43,462 nt of DNA from Candidatus Thalassarchaeaceae archaeon (GTDB lineage: Archaea > Thermoplasmatota > Poseidoniia > Poseidoniales > Thalassarchaeaceae). The stretch lies in contig JAJPRD010000010.1 of NCBI GenBank assembly GCA_023700255.1, positions 1-43,462 of the forward strand, in the 5' to 3' direction. A program made the translations under genes and the position numbers. The notes below the pieces were generated by a model. That model worked only from the letters and a program-made list of their open reading frames with translations. It had not been told where the DNA came from and did no database searches. Shown piece after piece: positions 27,942 through 38,470 of this stretch; position 1 is the first letter of the stretch, and every line of letters begins with the position of its first letter.

Positions 27942-30900
27942 TCATGGTTGATTTTCAGTAAAATCCCCCATTACTTTCTTTTCATTCTCCACAATTGCAT
28001 GAGCAACTTCGGGAGAGTAGCCTACTTTCGTTAAGTTTTCCAATTTCTGATTAGTGTTTTCTTCGAACTCATAATCTCTATTCAAAGAGTTCTGAATTTT
28101 ATCAGTATAATCAGATAACCCACTAATCCTTGGTTTGTTTCTTTGGACTAATATTAAACCTGCTAATAAAACCATAGTGATGCTGAATATTCCTGCTGTC
28201 ATTATTGAATTAGAGGTTGCTAACTGGAATATACTCATCTCAATATTATCGTCTTCGATAGAATCCATACAGCCATCACGATCTAAATCTGTTGATTTGG
28301 ATGATTGCCAATTCGTCAAACCGTTTGGACAGTTGTCCTTAGAATCAGAAATTCCATCGCCATCATCATCTGAGTCTTCAGTATCATCGATACACCCATC
28401 ATTATCTAAATCGAGGCCGCTTTGGATACTATTCGGACAATTGTCGAAGCTATCCAATACCCCATCATTATCATCGTCTGCATCTTCATTATCATCGTGA
28501 CAACCGTCTCTATCTGCATCTTCAATTACTGAAGATATCCAGCCTGAGGAGGGGTTATCCTGGCAATTATCAAATTCATTATCTATTCCGTCATTATCAT
28601 TATCATTGTCTTCATAATCATCCAAACAGCCATCATTATCTAAGTCACCATCTGAACCACCAGCATTAGTATTCATTTCACTTCTAACACAATTATCTTG
28701 AGTATCTAAAAAGCCATCGTTATCGTCATCAAGATCTTCTAAAAGGTCATTACAACCATCTAAATCCCAATCATTTATTGTTGAAGAATACCAGTCGGAA
28801 ACACCCATCGAGCATTGGTCGAATAAATCGAGAATTCCGTCATTATCTTTATCGTCATCTTCAGTCAAATCATGGCAGCCATCGCCGTCTTGATCTGTGG
28901 CTGGACTTGAAATCCAAAGTACTAGTCCTTGAGGACATAAGTCATCGCGGTCGTCGATACCATCGTTATCATCATCATTATCTTCGAATATATCATGGCA
29001 CCCATCAGCATCATGATCGAAGTATAAATCATCCCACCAAGAGTAACCTGAACTACAATCATCATTGGAATCTAAGTACGGGTCATTGTCATCATTATCA
29101 TCTTCATCAGCATCACGACAACCATCACCATCGTTATCTATTGCATAATCTCCCCAATACTGCGCTCCATTAGGACATTGATCATACACATTAACAACTC
29201 CATCACCATCATTATCAATATCTTCTGTAACATCATCACAACCATCCATGTCATTATCCAGGATAGCCCCAATTTGGCCAATCGGACATAAATCTTCTGA
29301 ATCTAAATAACCATCATTGTCATTATCTAAATCTTCTGAAGAATCTCTACAGCCATCACCATCATGATCATTGAAAGAAGAAGAGGTCCATCCAGTTTCT
29401 CCAAATTGACATAAATCATTCGAATCTGAAATACCATCTCCATCATCATCATTCCAATCTTGATCATTGGTAAGACTTATCTTAATCAATTTTGTAACAA
29501 AGGCTTCGTCTTTAGTGGAGGAAGTAACCAATACAGTCAACCAGAACTCTTGATCTTCATTTATCTGAGATAAAGTAGGAGCTCGGATGAATAAATCAAA
29601 ATCACTCATTTGATTTTCAATTAATGTTGATGTAGGTTGATAGTTACCAGCAAAACCAACATCAATGAACCAATTATTTGGTACACCTTGAACATCGATC
29701 ACCACAATATCGGATTCTCCAGGCAATTGGATTGCATTAATTTGATAATTTGTATTAAAGGATTGAGAGGGAAGGAATGTTATTTCATTTGGATCTGAAC
29801 TTATTTCAACATCCCATACATTCTCTGACCACATACAAACATCCCATTTCTCTTCACTTGAAGTTGAATCTAAACAATCATCTGTCGTCCAAATGATGTC
29901 TCTATTCGGCCAATCGAAATTTACTATTGGCTGAGATGCTGATTGCATATTGTTTCCAAATATACCCATCAAGTTATCTGAACTAGAGGCGATTATTCTT
30001 GTGTTTATTACGCCATAAGCATCAGTAAGTGTTTTTCCAGTGAAGAGCTCTCCATCATCATTCAATAATGGAGCGTTTATTCGAGTCCATCGAAGTTCGA
30101 CTGCCCCCTCATCTACAACGGTTTCATCCATGGACTCAAACCAAGTAATGTGGATTGAACCATCATTATCGAAATCAACCCGAGGATTAGCCCCATAAGT
30201 CATATCTGAACCAGGAACTGCAGAATTTGTAACAACCGATACTTGGTTTAAATTCAAACCATCTGCCTCTCCATTAAGAACTCCTGCACGACTCAAATCA
30301 AGTTGCATGTAATGTAATTGTGAGGCTACATCTCGACCTGGCATAGAATCTCGACCATCTACCCAAACTACGTGTATATTGCCGTCATCGCCAACATTCA
30401 CTTCGGGGTTTACTGACCACCCATGACCATTTGTTAGTCGTGTATCGTTAACTAAAACAAAGTGACCGATTGTGCTCCAACCTAATCCATCTTGCCAGAT
30501 ATAATCAAGAGTTGGCCCGATATCTTCGACATATTCTCCGGTTTGATCATCTATACTAATTGCAGGCATTCCTCTTGACCATCCGCTCCTTGGAGAATTG
30601 AGAATTGAATAAGGATTTAATACAGTCAGGAAGGTCTCTGTTGAGCCACTGCCAGTAGTTAATGAAACTATTTCGTTGACGAGGGCGTTGAGTTCATCCG
30701 TATAATTTGCAACTGGGACTATTACATCATCGATCCAAGCCGCATCAAGGCCAGAGCTTACACTTCCATCTTTGACATATTTCCACATCAAGGTATGTTG
30801 ACCGAGGCTAACAGGTGTAGTAAAATTACCAGTTTGAGAACCAGACCATTGAGCTAACTGAATACCATCAATATAAAATCTCAAAAAGTCATAATTTGAT

Positions 30901-33116
30901 TCTGAAGAAATATTATAGGAAAAACTTACAGACCCATCCGCCAATATCCCTACAAATTCTAAGTTTGTATCTTGGTTATCAGAGATTGAACCGGATTGTG
31001 CAGAGTATGTGCCGGAAATTGGAGTGGATGAGGGATTCGTCTGAGAAACATAAGAATAATCTGCGGATACTGAGCTACCGCCATCGCCGTATGTATCATT
31101 AAGATAAATAGTATAATTTCCTGCATCATTGTAACTAACTAGTATCTCATTATAATAGTTAGTGACATGGCTAGAATTGAAAGAGTCTATTGTCCCATTC
31201 GGAAGAATTACATCCATACTGAATTCTGACGCCCAATTATCAGTTGTGACTGTAAAATCTATAGGGGTATTGTTTGAAAGCACAGAAAAAGTGCAATTTA
31301 CAGAGTTAAAAGAACCTGCTTGATTGCCTCCAATGCCACACATATTCTGACTTGAATACACTAATCCATTATTCGCAGCCTCTACAGACCACATCTCGTT
31401 TGAAGTACCAGAAACTGCCCAACCGTTTGTTAAAACACCACTCTCAAAATTACCTTCAAAATTTGCCATATTATTAGATGGATATAGGTACATTTCTCCA
31501 CCTGCATCCTTTGTTTCCCAACTCGTATCGTCACAAATCCTCTGTTGAGTCCCCATGACTAATCCAGGGCATTGCGCGAGATCCATCATATGGGAACGAA
31601 CAAGTGTATCAGAACCACCACTTGCAGTAGATACACCATAAGATGATGTTCCTGCAACAGTAACTGGAATTATGCCTGCCTTGACACATGCATCATGTGC
31701 TTCAACAATACTTTGAGTATCGTCAGAATTTGCCGCTGGATCGCCTCCAAATGGACCTTCGTCAGATATAGGAATAATTAACCTTGTAGCGTTGGGATTC
31801 CATTGATGATCATATGGTGTCGCCGGGTTACCAGGCACACTTCCTGAATTATCTCTCCAAGAAAGACAGGCCCATGTTGAACCCGGACCCCACATTTCAC
31901 TGTTATAGCCCCCATCTGAAGGAATATTATAACTTGAACCATTATACATGACATCCGATAAAGCTCTGATCCCGCCGGATGTATCAGTCGTATTTTGACC
32001 TAAGTGAGTAGCCCTAGGCCCTTCACCATACCCCCCTATTTCATAAGCATCTTCACAATTTTTCTGGCTACTTGCATAACTCATTCGGCCACTTATTGCA
32101 TATAGCGTCTCTAATACGGTTATACTAGCGGATTCGAGCATTGGTTTAACACCTTGAAAATATTCTCCACTGCTTAAATTACCACCATAAAATACCGCAC
32201 ACATGTCTAGCCATTCGGTAGTCATTGAACCTGAAGAATCTATTAAACCTACATATTCAATTAAACTACCGCGGGTATCCTCCCATACTACAATAACAGT
32301 ATTATTCACCCCCATTGAAATTGCTGGACTTCCTTTGTAACCTATCGCTGGAGTTATAATCGTATTAGCTATTAATGTCGAAATTGAACTAGAGCCTGAT
32401 AAATTGAAGCCGAACATAGCATAATAAATCAAGGATGCTCCGAAAAATGTACTTTGATTATCATAGGTATCTACCCAAACAATATGAATTCCATCAAATG
32501 AGTCTATTGCGATATCCGGGTCGTTTCTAACGCCCGTTCCAACTGCTATTGTATATTCAGATACAAGAGTCATTGATGCTATATCTCCCGTGCTACCGTC
32601 TTGATCATCCTGAGATGAGTCCAGTAGAGTGTATAGAATCTCAGTATCAGTAACAGCCCAAACAATATGTGTACGATAATTTGAATCAACCACTAAAGAA
32701 GGACTGGATAATGCTGATGTTGAATTCTGACCTACAGGAGTACTTGCGATTAATACCGTGTCAATTCCAGCTATAGAGATTAAAGCATAATACAACTGAG
32801 GGCTTGTACCATTTTCAATCCAAACTAAGTGTACTCTCTGGAAGTTATCCATGACTCCAGATACTTCAATAGGATTTGAAGTATTTAGATTTGAAAGAAG
32901 CGTAGAAGTAGATGCATCGTCAAGAGTCCCATTAGCTGTCTCATATCTCTCATCAGTATCTTCTAGAACTTGAGATACTGGAGATATACTTGGGGCCGCT
33001 AATGAGAATACCATTAACAAAATCAATACAATTGATAATCTTGATTTGCGTTTATTTTCTATTGAATATTCTCTTGAAGAAAATATATTTTGCATACTGT
33101 CAGCCCCTCGAACCAT
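27942..33116 (-). CDS. Giant cell-surface protein: signal/TM N-terminus, beta-propeller-like 'IHIVW' repeats, vWA-like segment, ten thrombospondin-type-3-like repeats, C-terminal TM anchor and short tail
   Basis: 'RLSIVLILLMVFSLAAPSIS' N-terminal segment; recurrent 'VHLVWIENG', 'THIVWAVTD', 'IHIVWVDTY', 'IHVVWVDGRD', 'IHITWFES'; 'ATRLIIPISDEGPFGGDP...'; repeated 'DxDxDGCxDxxEDxDxDNDGxxDxxDxCP'; 'IMTAGIFSITMVLLAGLILVQRNK' TM. Start at ATG 33116 or 33095 preferred over ORF start 33212. Confidence 0.85.
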   Translation of the reverse strand: MVRGADSMQNIFSSREYSIENKRKSRLSIVLILLMVFSLAAPSISPVSQVLEDTDERYETANGTLDDASTSTLLSNLNTSNPIEVSGVMDNFQRVHLVWIENGTSPQLYYALISIAGIDTVLIASTPVGQNSTSALSSPSLVVDSNYRTHIVWAVTDTEILYTLLDSSQDDQDGSTGDIASMTLVSEYTIAVGTGVRNDPDIAIDSFDGIHIVWVDTYDNQSTFFGASLIYYAMFGFNLSGSSSISTLIANTIITPAIGYKGSPAISMGVNNTVIVVWEDTRGSLIEYVGLIDSSGSMTTEWLDMCAVFYGGNLSSGEYFQGVKPMLESASITVLETLYAISGRMSYASSQKNCEDAYEIGGYGEGPRATHLGQNTTDTSGGIRALSDVMYNGSSYNIPSDGGYNSEMWGPGSTWACLSWRDNSGSVPGNPATPYDHQWNPNATRLIIPISDEGPFGGDPAANSDDTQSIVEAHDACVKAGIIPVTVAGTSSYGVSTASGGSDTLVRSHMMDLAQCPGLVMGTQQRICDDTSWETKDAGGEMYLYPSNNMANFEGNFESGVLTNGWAVSGTSNEMWSVEAANNGLVYSSQNMCGIGGNQAGSFNSVNCTFSVLSNNTPIDFTVTTDNWASEFSMDVILPNGTIDSFNSSHVTNYYNEILVSYNDAGNYTIYLNDTYGDGGSSVSADYSYVSQTNPSSTPISGTYSAQSGSISDNQDTNLEFVGILADGSVSFSYNISSESNYDFLRFYIDGIQLAQWSGSQTGNFTTPVSLGQHTLMWKYVKDGSVSSGLDAAWIDDVIVPVANYTDELNALVNEIVSLTTGSGSTETFLTVLNPYSILNSPRSGWSRGMPAISIDDQTGEYVEDIGPTLDYIWQDGLGWSTIGHFVLVNDTRLTNGHGWSVNPEVNVGDDGNIHVVWVDGRDSMPGRDVASQLHYMQLDLSRAGVLNGEADGLNLNQVSVVTNSAVPGSDMTYGANPRVDFDNDGSIHITWFESMDETVVDEGAVELRWTRINAPLLNDDGELFTGKTLTDAYGVINTRIIASSSDNLMGIFGNNMQSASQPIVNFDWPNRDIIWTTDDCLDSTSSEEKWDVCMWSENVWDVEISSDPNEITFLPSQSFNTNYQINAIQLPGESDIVVIDVQGVPNNWFIDVGFAGNYQPTSTLIENQMSDFDLFIRAPTLSQINEDQEFWLTVLVTSSTKDEAFVTKLIKISLTNDQDWNDDDGDGISDSNDLCQFGETGWTSSSFNDHDGDGCRDSSEDLDNDNDGYLDSEDLCPIGQIGAILDNDMDGCDDVTEDIDNDGDGVVNVYDQCPNGAQYWGDYAIDNDGDGCRDADEDDNDDNDPYLDSNDDCSSGYSWWDDLYFDHDADGCHDIFEDNDDDNDGIDDRDDLCPQGLVLWISSPATDQDGDGCHDLTEDDDKDNDGILDLFDQCSMGVSDWYSSTINDWDLDGCNDLLEDLDDDNDGFLDTQDNCVRSEMNTNAGGSDGDLDNDGCLDDYEDNDNDNDGIDNEFDNCQDNPSSGWISSVIEDADRDGCHDDNEDADDDNDGVLDSFDNCPNSIQSGLDLDNDGCIDDTEDSDDDGDGISDSKDNCPNGLTNWQSSKSTDLDRDGCMDSIEDDNIEMSIFQLATSNSIMTAGIFSITMVLLAGLILVQRNKPRISGLSDYTDKIQNSLNRDYEFEENTNQKLENLTKVGYSPEVAHAIVENEKKVMGDFTENQP
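28250..29460 (-). repeat. Coding repeat block: ten thrombospondin-type-3-like Ca-binding repeats
   Basis: Ten 'DGCxDxxED' cores counted: GCRDSSED, GCDDVTED, GCRDADED, GCHDIFED, GCHDLTED, GCNDLLED, GCLDDYED, GCHDDNED, GCIDDTED, GCMDSIED. Confidence 0.9.
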
Positions 33117-33214
33117 AGTATTGGAGATACTCTCTAACTGATAGTATTGTGACCGGACTGGTCCATAAACACATAATAATCCGCTTTTTAATACGAATAT
33201 CAGATATCTCAATA

Positions 33215-34876
33215 TTATTCTTTTTGCGCTTTTTGAGCCGCTTTTCTACGAATAAATTCAGAATAATTACCAGGCCAGACCCAAAGGCTGCCATCTCCTG
33301 GAAGTTCCCAAATAGTATCACAAATTTTATCTAAAAACCACCTATCGTGACTCACAGTAATAATTCCTCCATCATATTCTTCTAATGCATACTCAAGCGC
33401 TTCTTTAGCATCAGTATCTAGATGGTTTGTAGGTTCATCAAGGAGTAACATGTTATTATCTTCAAGTAATAATTTAAGCATGGCAATTCTTGCTCTCTCG
33501 CCTCCACTCAATTTTTCTAACTTATTATCCACCATGTCACTTGTGAATTGAAATTGTCCAAGCAATGCCCTGATATCCTTATAGTCCATTCTTGGCTTTA
33601 ATTCTTGAATTTGTTCGATAGGAGTTTTATCGAAACTTAGAGATCTGTGATCTTGATGAAAGTATCCGACTTGAACTCCTGGTCTGACGTCAAGTTGGCC
33701 GGAATCTAATTTTAATTCACCTATTATGACACGTAGAATACTAGTTTTACCTGCCCCATTAGGTCCTACTACGCCAATTTTTTGCCCTCTCCTAACTCCT
33801 ACATCGAGACCATGGAGGATTGGCCTAGTCATACCATCAAAGTGTAAATGGGCTTTGTGAAAATCAAGTACCTCAAGACTTGATTTTTCAGTTGCTTGTA
33901 ACGAGAAGTTGAGCATTCTCCTCTGCCTTGGCTTAATTGACTTAAGCCATTTTAATTCACGTTCTGAACGCGTAATCATAAAATGTTTTTGAGAAATTGA
34001 TTTGTCGAATTTATTATTGCTTTTCATAGACTGCATAGCACCCTTTAATCGCTTCAATTCTTTTTGTGTTTTATTGATACGGTCTTCAAGTGTTTGGAGG
34101 AATAATTCTTTTTGTTTAAGGAATGAGGTATAGTTGCCGGGATAGCCTTTCGAATGAGCATCTTGAATTTCGACTATATTGTTACAAACTCTATCAAGGA
34201 AATATCTGTCGTGACTAACGACCAATAAGGCCCCTTGAAAATTCAAAAGAAAGTTTTCTAGCCAGTCAAGTGTTTGTAAGTCGAGATGATTTGTGGGTTC
34301 GTCGAGAAATAATAGGTCTATTTCTTTAAGTCCTACTAATTGCCTAGCAAGAGCAACTTTTGCCTTTTCACCGCCTGAAAGAGAGGAGAGTTTTGTGTCC
34401 ATAGGGTGGTGTGCCAAATCTAAAGCCTTGAGAATTTCTTGAGCGTGACCGGCGACATCTCCACCTCCTGAACGTGCCATTAATGCCTGTAATTCCTGAT
34501 ATCTATCCATTGTTGGTTGCCAATCTCCTTCATAGAAAGAAGGGATTGTCATCTTCTCTTCAATATCTGTTATTTCATCTTCAAGTTCCTGAAACTGACG
34601 GCCACGGCGATTAAGTTCTTCTTCGAGTGTTGCATCTTCATCTAAGTCTCGAACTTGCGTTAAAAACGCTAAGCGTAAACCGGGTGCAAAAGTAATATCA
34701 CCCATGTCTTGATCTTGATTTGAAATTGTTCGGAGAAGCGTGGTCTTCCCAGCACCGTTGTGACCCACAACACCTATTCTATCGCCTTCATCAATACGAA
34801 GATTTACGCCCTCTAAAATCGTCAATGGACCGAAGGTACGATGGATCTCATCTAGCTTAACCAGCTCACGTGCCAT
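33215..34876 (-). CDS. ABC-F family ATPase (Uup/EttA-like, duplicated ATPase)
   Basis: Two Walker A ('GVVGHNGAGKTTLL', 'GVVGPNGAGKTSIL') and two signature motifs ('LSGGEKAKVALARQL', 'LSGGERARIAMLKLL'), 'LLLDEPTNHLD' twice, no TM. Confidence 0.95.
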   Translation of the reverse strand: MARELVKLDEIHRTFGPLTILEGVNLRIDEGDRIGVVGHNGAGKTTLLRTISNQDQDMGDITFAPGLRLAFLTQVRDLDEDATLEEELNRRGRQFQELEDEITDIEEKMTIPSFYEGDWQPTMDRYQELQALMARSGGGDVAGHAQEILKALDLAHHPMDTKLSSLSGGEKAKVALARQLVGLKEIDLLFLDEPTNHLDLQTLDWLENFLLNFQGALLVVSHDRYFLDRVCNNIVEIQDAHSKGYPGNYTSFLKQKELFLQTLEDRINKTQKELKRLKGAMQSMKSNNKFDKSISQKHFMITRSERELKWLKSIKPRQRRMLNFSLQATEKSSLEVLDFHKAHLHFDGMTRPILHGLDVGVRRGQKIGVVGPNGAGKTSILRVIIGELKLDSGQLDVRPGVQVGYFHQDHRSLSFDKTPIEQIQELKPRMDYKDIRALLGQFQFTSDMVDNKLEKLSGGERARIAMLKLLLEDNNMLLLDEPTNHLDTDAKEALEYALEEYDGGIITVSHDRWFLDKICDTIWELPGDGSLWVWPGNYSEFIRRKAAQKAQKE

Positions 34877-34924
34877 AGCCTGCCGGCATACAACCTATTC
34901 ATGTGTCCATCGGTCCAACAATAA

Positions 34925-36175
34925 TCAATTAAGATCTATGAATTGTAGAGCAGTAATTCGATTATTATCTAATTTTTCCCATTCGAAGTGCCCTTCTTCA
35001 GTAGATGGTCGACCGAAGTGTCCGCCCGATGCTGTGATGCTGTAATGAGGCTCTCTCAATTTTAGTTCACGAACTATTGCAGAAGGCCTAAAATCAAATA
35101 CTTCGTTGATCTTCTCTTCTAATTCTTTGTCCGAAATTTTACCCGTTCCAAAACTATTGATATGAAGACTTACTGGTTTAGACACTCCAATCACATATGC
35201 AACTTGAATCTCACATCTTGTTGCTAATCCTGCAGCAACTACGTGCTTAGCAACCCAACGAGAATAGTATGCAGCAGAACGATCTACTTTCGTTGGATCT
35301 TTACCACTGAATGCTCCTCCCCCGTGCCTACCCATTCCACCATAAGTATCTACAACTATTTTTCGACCAGTGATTCCTGCATCTGAATATGGCCCTCCAG
35401 GATCTGCAAATCTTCCAGTGCCATTAACGACAAGCCTGTACCCATTTCTCAACCAATGAGAAGGTATTGCATGTTCAACTACATGTTTGCGAATTTCTTC
35501 TGTAACAAATTGATGTTCAAGACTTTCGCTTCCATCAAACTGATCTTTTAATGCTGAATCATGCTGAACGGCTACCACCACTGTATGCACGTGGCTAGGA
35601 TTGCCTAGATCATCATATTCAACGGTAACTTGGCTTTTACCATCAGGACGAATCCATGCAATTTCTTTAGTTTGGACTATCATATCTAATCTTCGACAAA
35701 TTCTCTGTGCTAAAGCCGCCGGTAAAGGGAAGTATCTGCCACTTAATTCCGATTCTGCCTCTGTTTCTGTACAAGCATAACCAAACATCATACCTTGATC
35801 TCCCGCACCTACATTGTCATCAGAATTACCATCAACTCCCTGGGCAATATTAGGAGATTGTGTAGTGATATGAACTTGAACCTCACATAACTCAGGATTA
35901 GTTGCATCCATCCCAATTGAGTGAGATGTATATCCTATATTTGCTGCGGTTTTTCTTGCTATTTCTTCATATGATGGCATATTTCCAGATAAACTGACTT
36001 CTCCGGCTAATATTATTACAGCTTTATCTTCCTTACCCTTAACCATTGTTTCAACTGCCACCCTAGATCTTGGATCGATTTGTAAACAAGCATCGACAAT
36101 AGCATCAGATATCGCATCACAAAGTTTGTCTGGATGACCCGCCGATACGGATTCGGAGGTGAATAACGATGTCAT
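34925..36175 (-). CDS. metK: S-adenosylmethionine synthetase, bacterial/eukaryotic type
   Basis: 'FTSESVSAGHPDKLCDAISDAIVDACL', 'GAGDQGMMFGYACTET', 'GGMGRHGGGAFSGKDPTKVDRSAAYYSRW'. Start near MM (about 36175) preferred over ORF start 36214. Confidence 0.95.
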   Translation of the reverse strand: MTSLFTSESVSAGHPDKLCDAISDAIVDACLQIDPRSRVAVETMVKGKEDKAVIILAGEVSLSGNMPSYEEIARKTAANIGYTSHSIGMDATNPELCEVQVHITTQSPNIAQGVDGNSDDNVGAGDQGMMFGYACTETEAESELSGRYFPLPAALAQRICRRLDMIVQTKEIAWIRPDGKSQVTVEYDDLGNPSHVHTVVVAVQHDSALKDQFDGSESLEHQFVTEEIRKHVVEHAIPSHWLRNGYRLVVNGTGRFADPGGPYSDAGITGRKIVVDTYGGMGRHGGGAFSGKDPTKVDRSAAYYSRWVAKHVVAAGLATRCEIQVAYVIGVSKPVSLHINSFGTGKISDKELEEKINEVFDFRPSAIVRELKLREPHYSITASGGHFGRPSTEEGHFEWEKLDNNRITALQFIDLN

Positions 36176-36306
36176 CATTATCAACGCGAGAGTTTCTCCT
36201 TCATAGAATTTCATGAAACGTGTTCAAGTTTTGAAATTTAATTAATTTATTAAAAATGTAATCATAAAGAACAGAACATTGACAAACAGAGCGCTTTCGG
36301 ACAATC

Positions 36307-37059
36307 ATGGCTAGGAAGGCGGAAGATGCTCCAGAAGCATTCGGAGGAGTGCAACCAAACAAAGTACCTGAGAAATCGGTAGATGGAAAACCTACTATCT
36401 ATACATATGCGACTTGTCCATTTTCTCTTAAAGTAAAATCATTATTAAAATCAAGAGGGATTGAATTTTCTAATGTAGAAGTTGATCCTATGAAGAAAAC
36501 CGAGTTAAATTGGTCAGATTGGACTAAAGTCCCAGTTTTTGTCGATTCAGATGGTACTCATGTAAATGACTCGAATGATATTTTACATTATATTGATGAA
36601 AAGCATGGAGCTAAATTTCCAAGAGAAGGGGAAGATGAAAAACAGGATAAATGGATGAATTTTTCAAATGACATTTTAGGAAAGAGTATTGTAGCGGTAA
36701 TTTACAAGAGTTATCGTACGTCATTACATGCGCTAGACTATGTAACTAAAGTCGATAAATTTGGATTAAAAGATAGGATTGTCAATAAATGGCTTGGTGC
36801 TATTATTATGAGAATGGTCGGTAAAAGTCGCGCAAAAATGTTTGATGAAGCGCCCCGAGAGAATCTTTTAACTCAACTAAACTCTATGTCATCAGCAATA
36901 GATGAAGATTTCTTCGGGGGAAACTCGCCTAATGGAGCAGACTTCGCCAATTATGGAATCTTGAGATCTATGCAAGGCCTGAATGGATTTGATATTGTTG
37001 AAAAACATACTGTCATTTGGCCTTGGTATAGCAGAATGCAACTATTATCTGATGTTTAG
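36307..37059 (+). CDS. GST-fold protein, N-terminal thioredoxin-like domain (prostaglandin E synthase 2-like)
   Basis: 'PTIYTYATCPFSLKVKSLLKSRGIEFSNVEVDPMKKTELNWSDWTKVPVFVDSDGTHVNDSNDILHYIDE' GST_N_3-like; C-terminal helical region. Confidence 0.75.
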   Translation: MARKAEDAPEAFGGVQPNKVPEKSVDGKPTIYTYATCPFSLKVKSLLKSRGIEFSNVEVDPMKKTELNWSDWTKVPVFVDSDGTHVNDSNDILHYIDEKHGAKFPREGEDEKQDKWMNFSNDILGKSIVAVIYKSYRTSLHALDYVTKVDKFGLKDRIVNKWLGAIIMRMVGKSRAKMFDEAPRENLLTQLNSMSSAIDEDFFGGNSPNGADFANYGILRSMQGLNGFDIVEKHTVIWPWYSRMQLLSDV

Positions 37060-37061
37060 AA

Positions 37062-38426
37062 TCAAATAGATATCTGGATTTGATTTGGATGATCTTTCAT
37101 TAATCTAGCAATATTTGCTTTATCCATCCAACCAGAAATTTTAGTTTGGTTGGAGTTCTCTTCAACTCCAATGACTAATGTTTCTCGATAAACACGAGAT
37201 ACTAATTCTACTAATCCCATATCTCCATCATCCTTAGGGGCGTATATATTTATTTTGATTGGAGGGCCGTGTAGCATTGTCATGACACTAGCCCTTAATT
37301 CATCGATACCTTGACCTGTTACGGAACTAACTAATGAAGATTCAAATGAACTATAGAAATGTACAATTTCCTTTGCTTCTCTAAGTTGTTCATCGGTACA
37401 CAAGTCTATTTTTGTTAACACGACTAACGTATTATTACTATTTCCATCATCCAGTCTTCCAAATAACTCTCTACGAGATGTTGCAAGTTTCCGACGTATC
37501 TCCTCTGGTTCATCCGACGCATCAACGAGTAGCAAAAGCATATCACAAGAAAGTGATTCTTGTAACGTCGCTGAAAAAGAATCTAATAATTCAGCAGGAA
37601 CATTATCGATAAAGCCTATTGTATCTACCATCAAGATTCTTGGTTGATTGGCCATACGCCCGACTGTTGTTTCAAGTGTAGAAAAAAGCTGATTTTTAAT
37701 TAAAACTGGTTTTCCGGAAAGAGAAGAAAATAAACTAGATTTCCCTACATTAGTATAACCGGCTAAACCCACAGTAAGTGCGCCAGATTTAGCTCTCTGA
37801 CGTCTTCTTTCGGACAATGATGAGTCTAACTTTTTTAACTTTCTCCGTAATTTTGCAATCTCATGACTAACTGCTGTCATCACATTGCTCCAACCAGTCT
37901 GTCCACCTGCTCCAAATCCTAAGCGTTCCCCAGTATGTTCTCGATTAATTAATTCTCTTAAAATAGATCTATCTGCCAATAATCTTGCAATGCGGACTTG
38001 GATTTTAGCTTCTACTGAAGATGCATGGATAGTAAATAATTCTAGTAATAATCGCACCCTATCCCAACTTTCAACGGATGTTAGATCATTAATATTGACT
38101 AATTGGCTGGATTTTAAATTACTGTGTATCAAAAGTAAATCGACATTCTGCCAATGATGCCCTTGTCCTGCCATTCGGAGCTCTTCTGAAATTTGCTGTA
38201 ATTTCCCTGTGCCAAGGTATGTCTTTGAATTTGGTTTACCTTTCTGTACTACGACATCAACGACTTCTATGCCCATTGTCTGTGCTAAAGAGGAAAATTC
38301 ATGAGTATTTTTATCTCTTGAAATTATTATGGCTTTACGTCCAAAATGAACACTATGAGACTCGGTTGAATTAACTCCACCCATGCCCGCTAGCAAAGGA
38401 ACATCGGGCACAGGATCACTGCTCAT
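37062..38426 (-). CDS. hflX: GTPase HflX
   Basis: 'INREHTGERLGFGAGGQT', 'LRRKLKKLDSSLSERRRQRAKSGALTVGLAGYTNVGKSSLFSSLSG', 'FSTLETTVGR', 'MVDTIGFIDNVPAELLDSFSATLQE'. Confidence 0.94.
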   Translation of the reverse strand: MSSDPVPDVPLLAGMGGVNSTESHSVHFGRKAIIISRDKNTHEFSSLAQTMGIEVVDVVVQKGKPNSKTYLGTGKLQQISEELRMAGQGHHWQNVDLLLIHSNLKSSQLVNINDLTSVESWDRVRLLLELFTIHASSVEAKIQVRIARLLADRSILRELINREHTGERLGFGAGGQTGWSNVMTAVSHEIAKLRRKLKKLDSSLSERRRQRAKSGALTVGLAGYTNVGKSSLFSSLSGKPVLIKNQLFSTLETTVGRMANQPRILMVDTIGFIDNVPAELLDSFSATLQESLSCDMLLLLVDASDEPEEIRRKLATSRRELFGRLDDGNSNNTLVVLTKIDLCTDEQLREAKEIVHFYSSFESSLVSSVTGQGIDELRASVMTMLHGPPIKINIYAPKDDGDMGLVELVSRVYRETLVIGVEENSNQTKISGWMDKANIARLMKDHPNQIQISI

Positions 38427-38470
38427 ATGAACCGGTCAACAAAAGGAAACATATGCGTTAGGGTGCTCCG

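Noticed and set aside
28135-29173. Plus-strand ORFs of 121 and 131 aa antisense to the TSP3 repeats
   Set aside because: Ser/Pro- or His-rich frames produced by the repeated GAT/GAC codons on the other strand.
28250-29460. Periodic nucleotide repeats as a CRISPR-like array
   Set aside because: Repeats are degenerate, stay in frame and encode TSP3-like protein repeats; no constant direct repeat with unique spacers and no cas genes.
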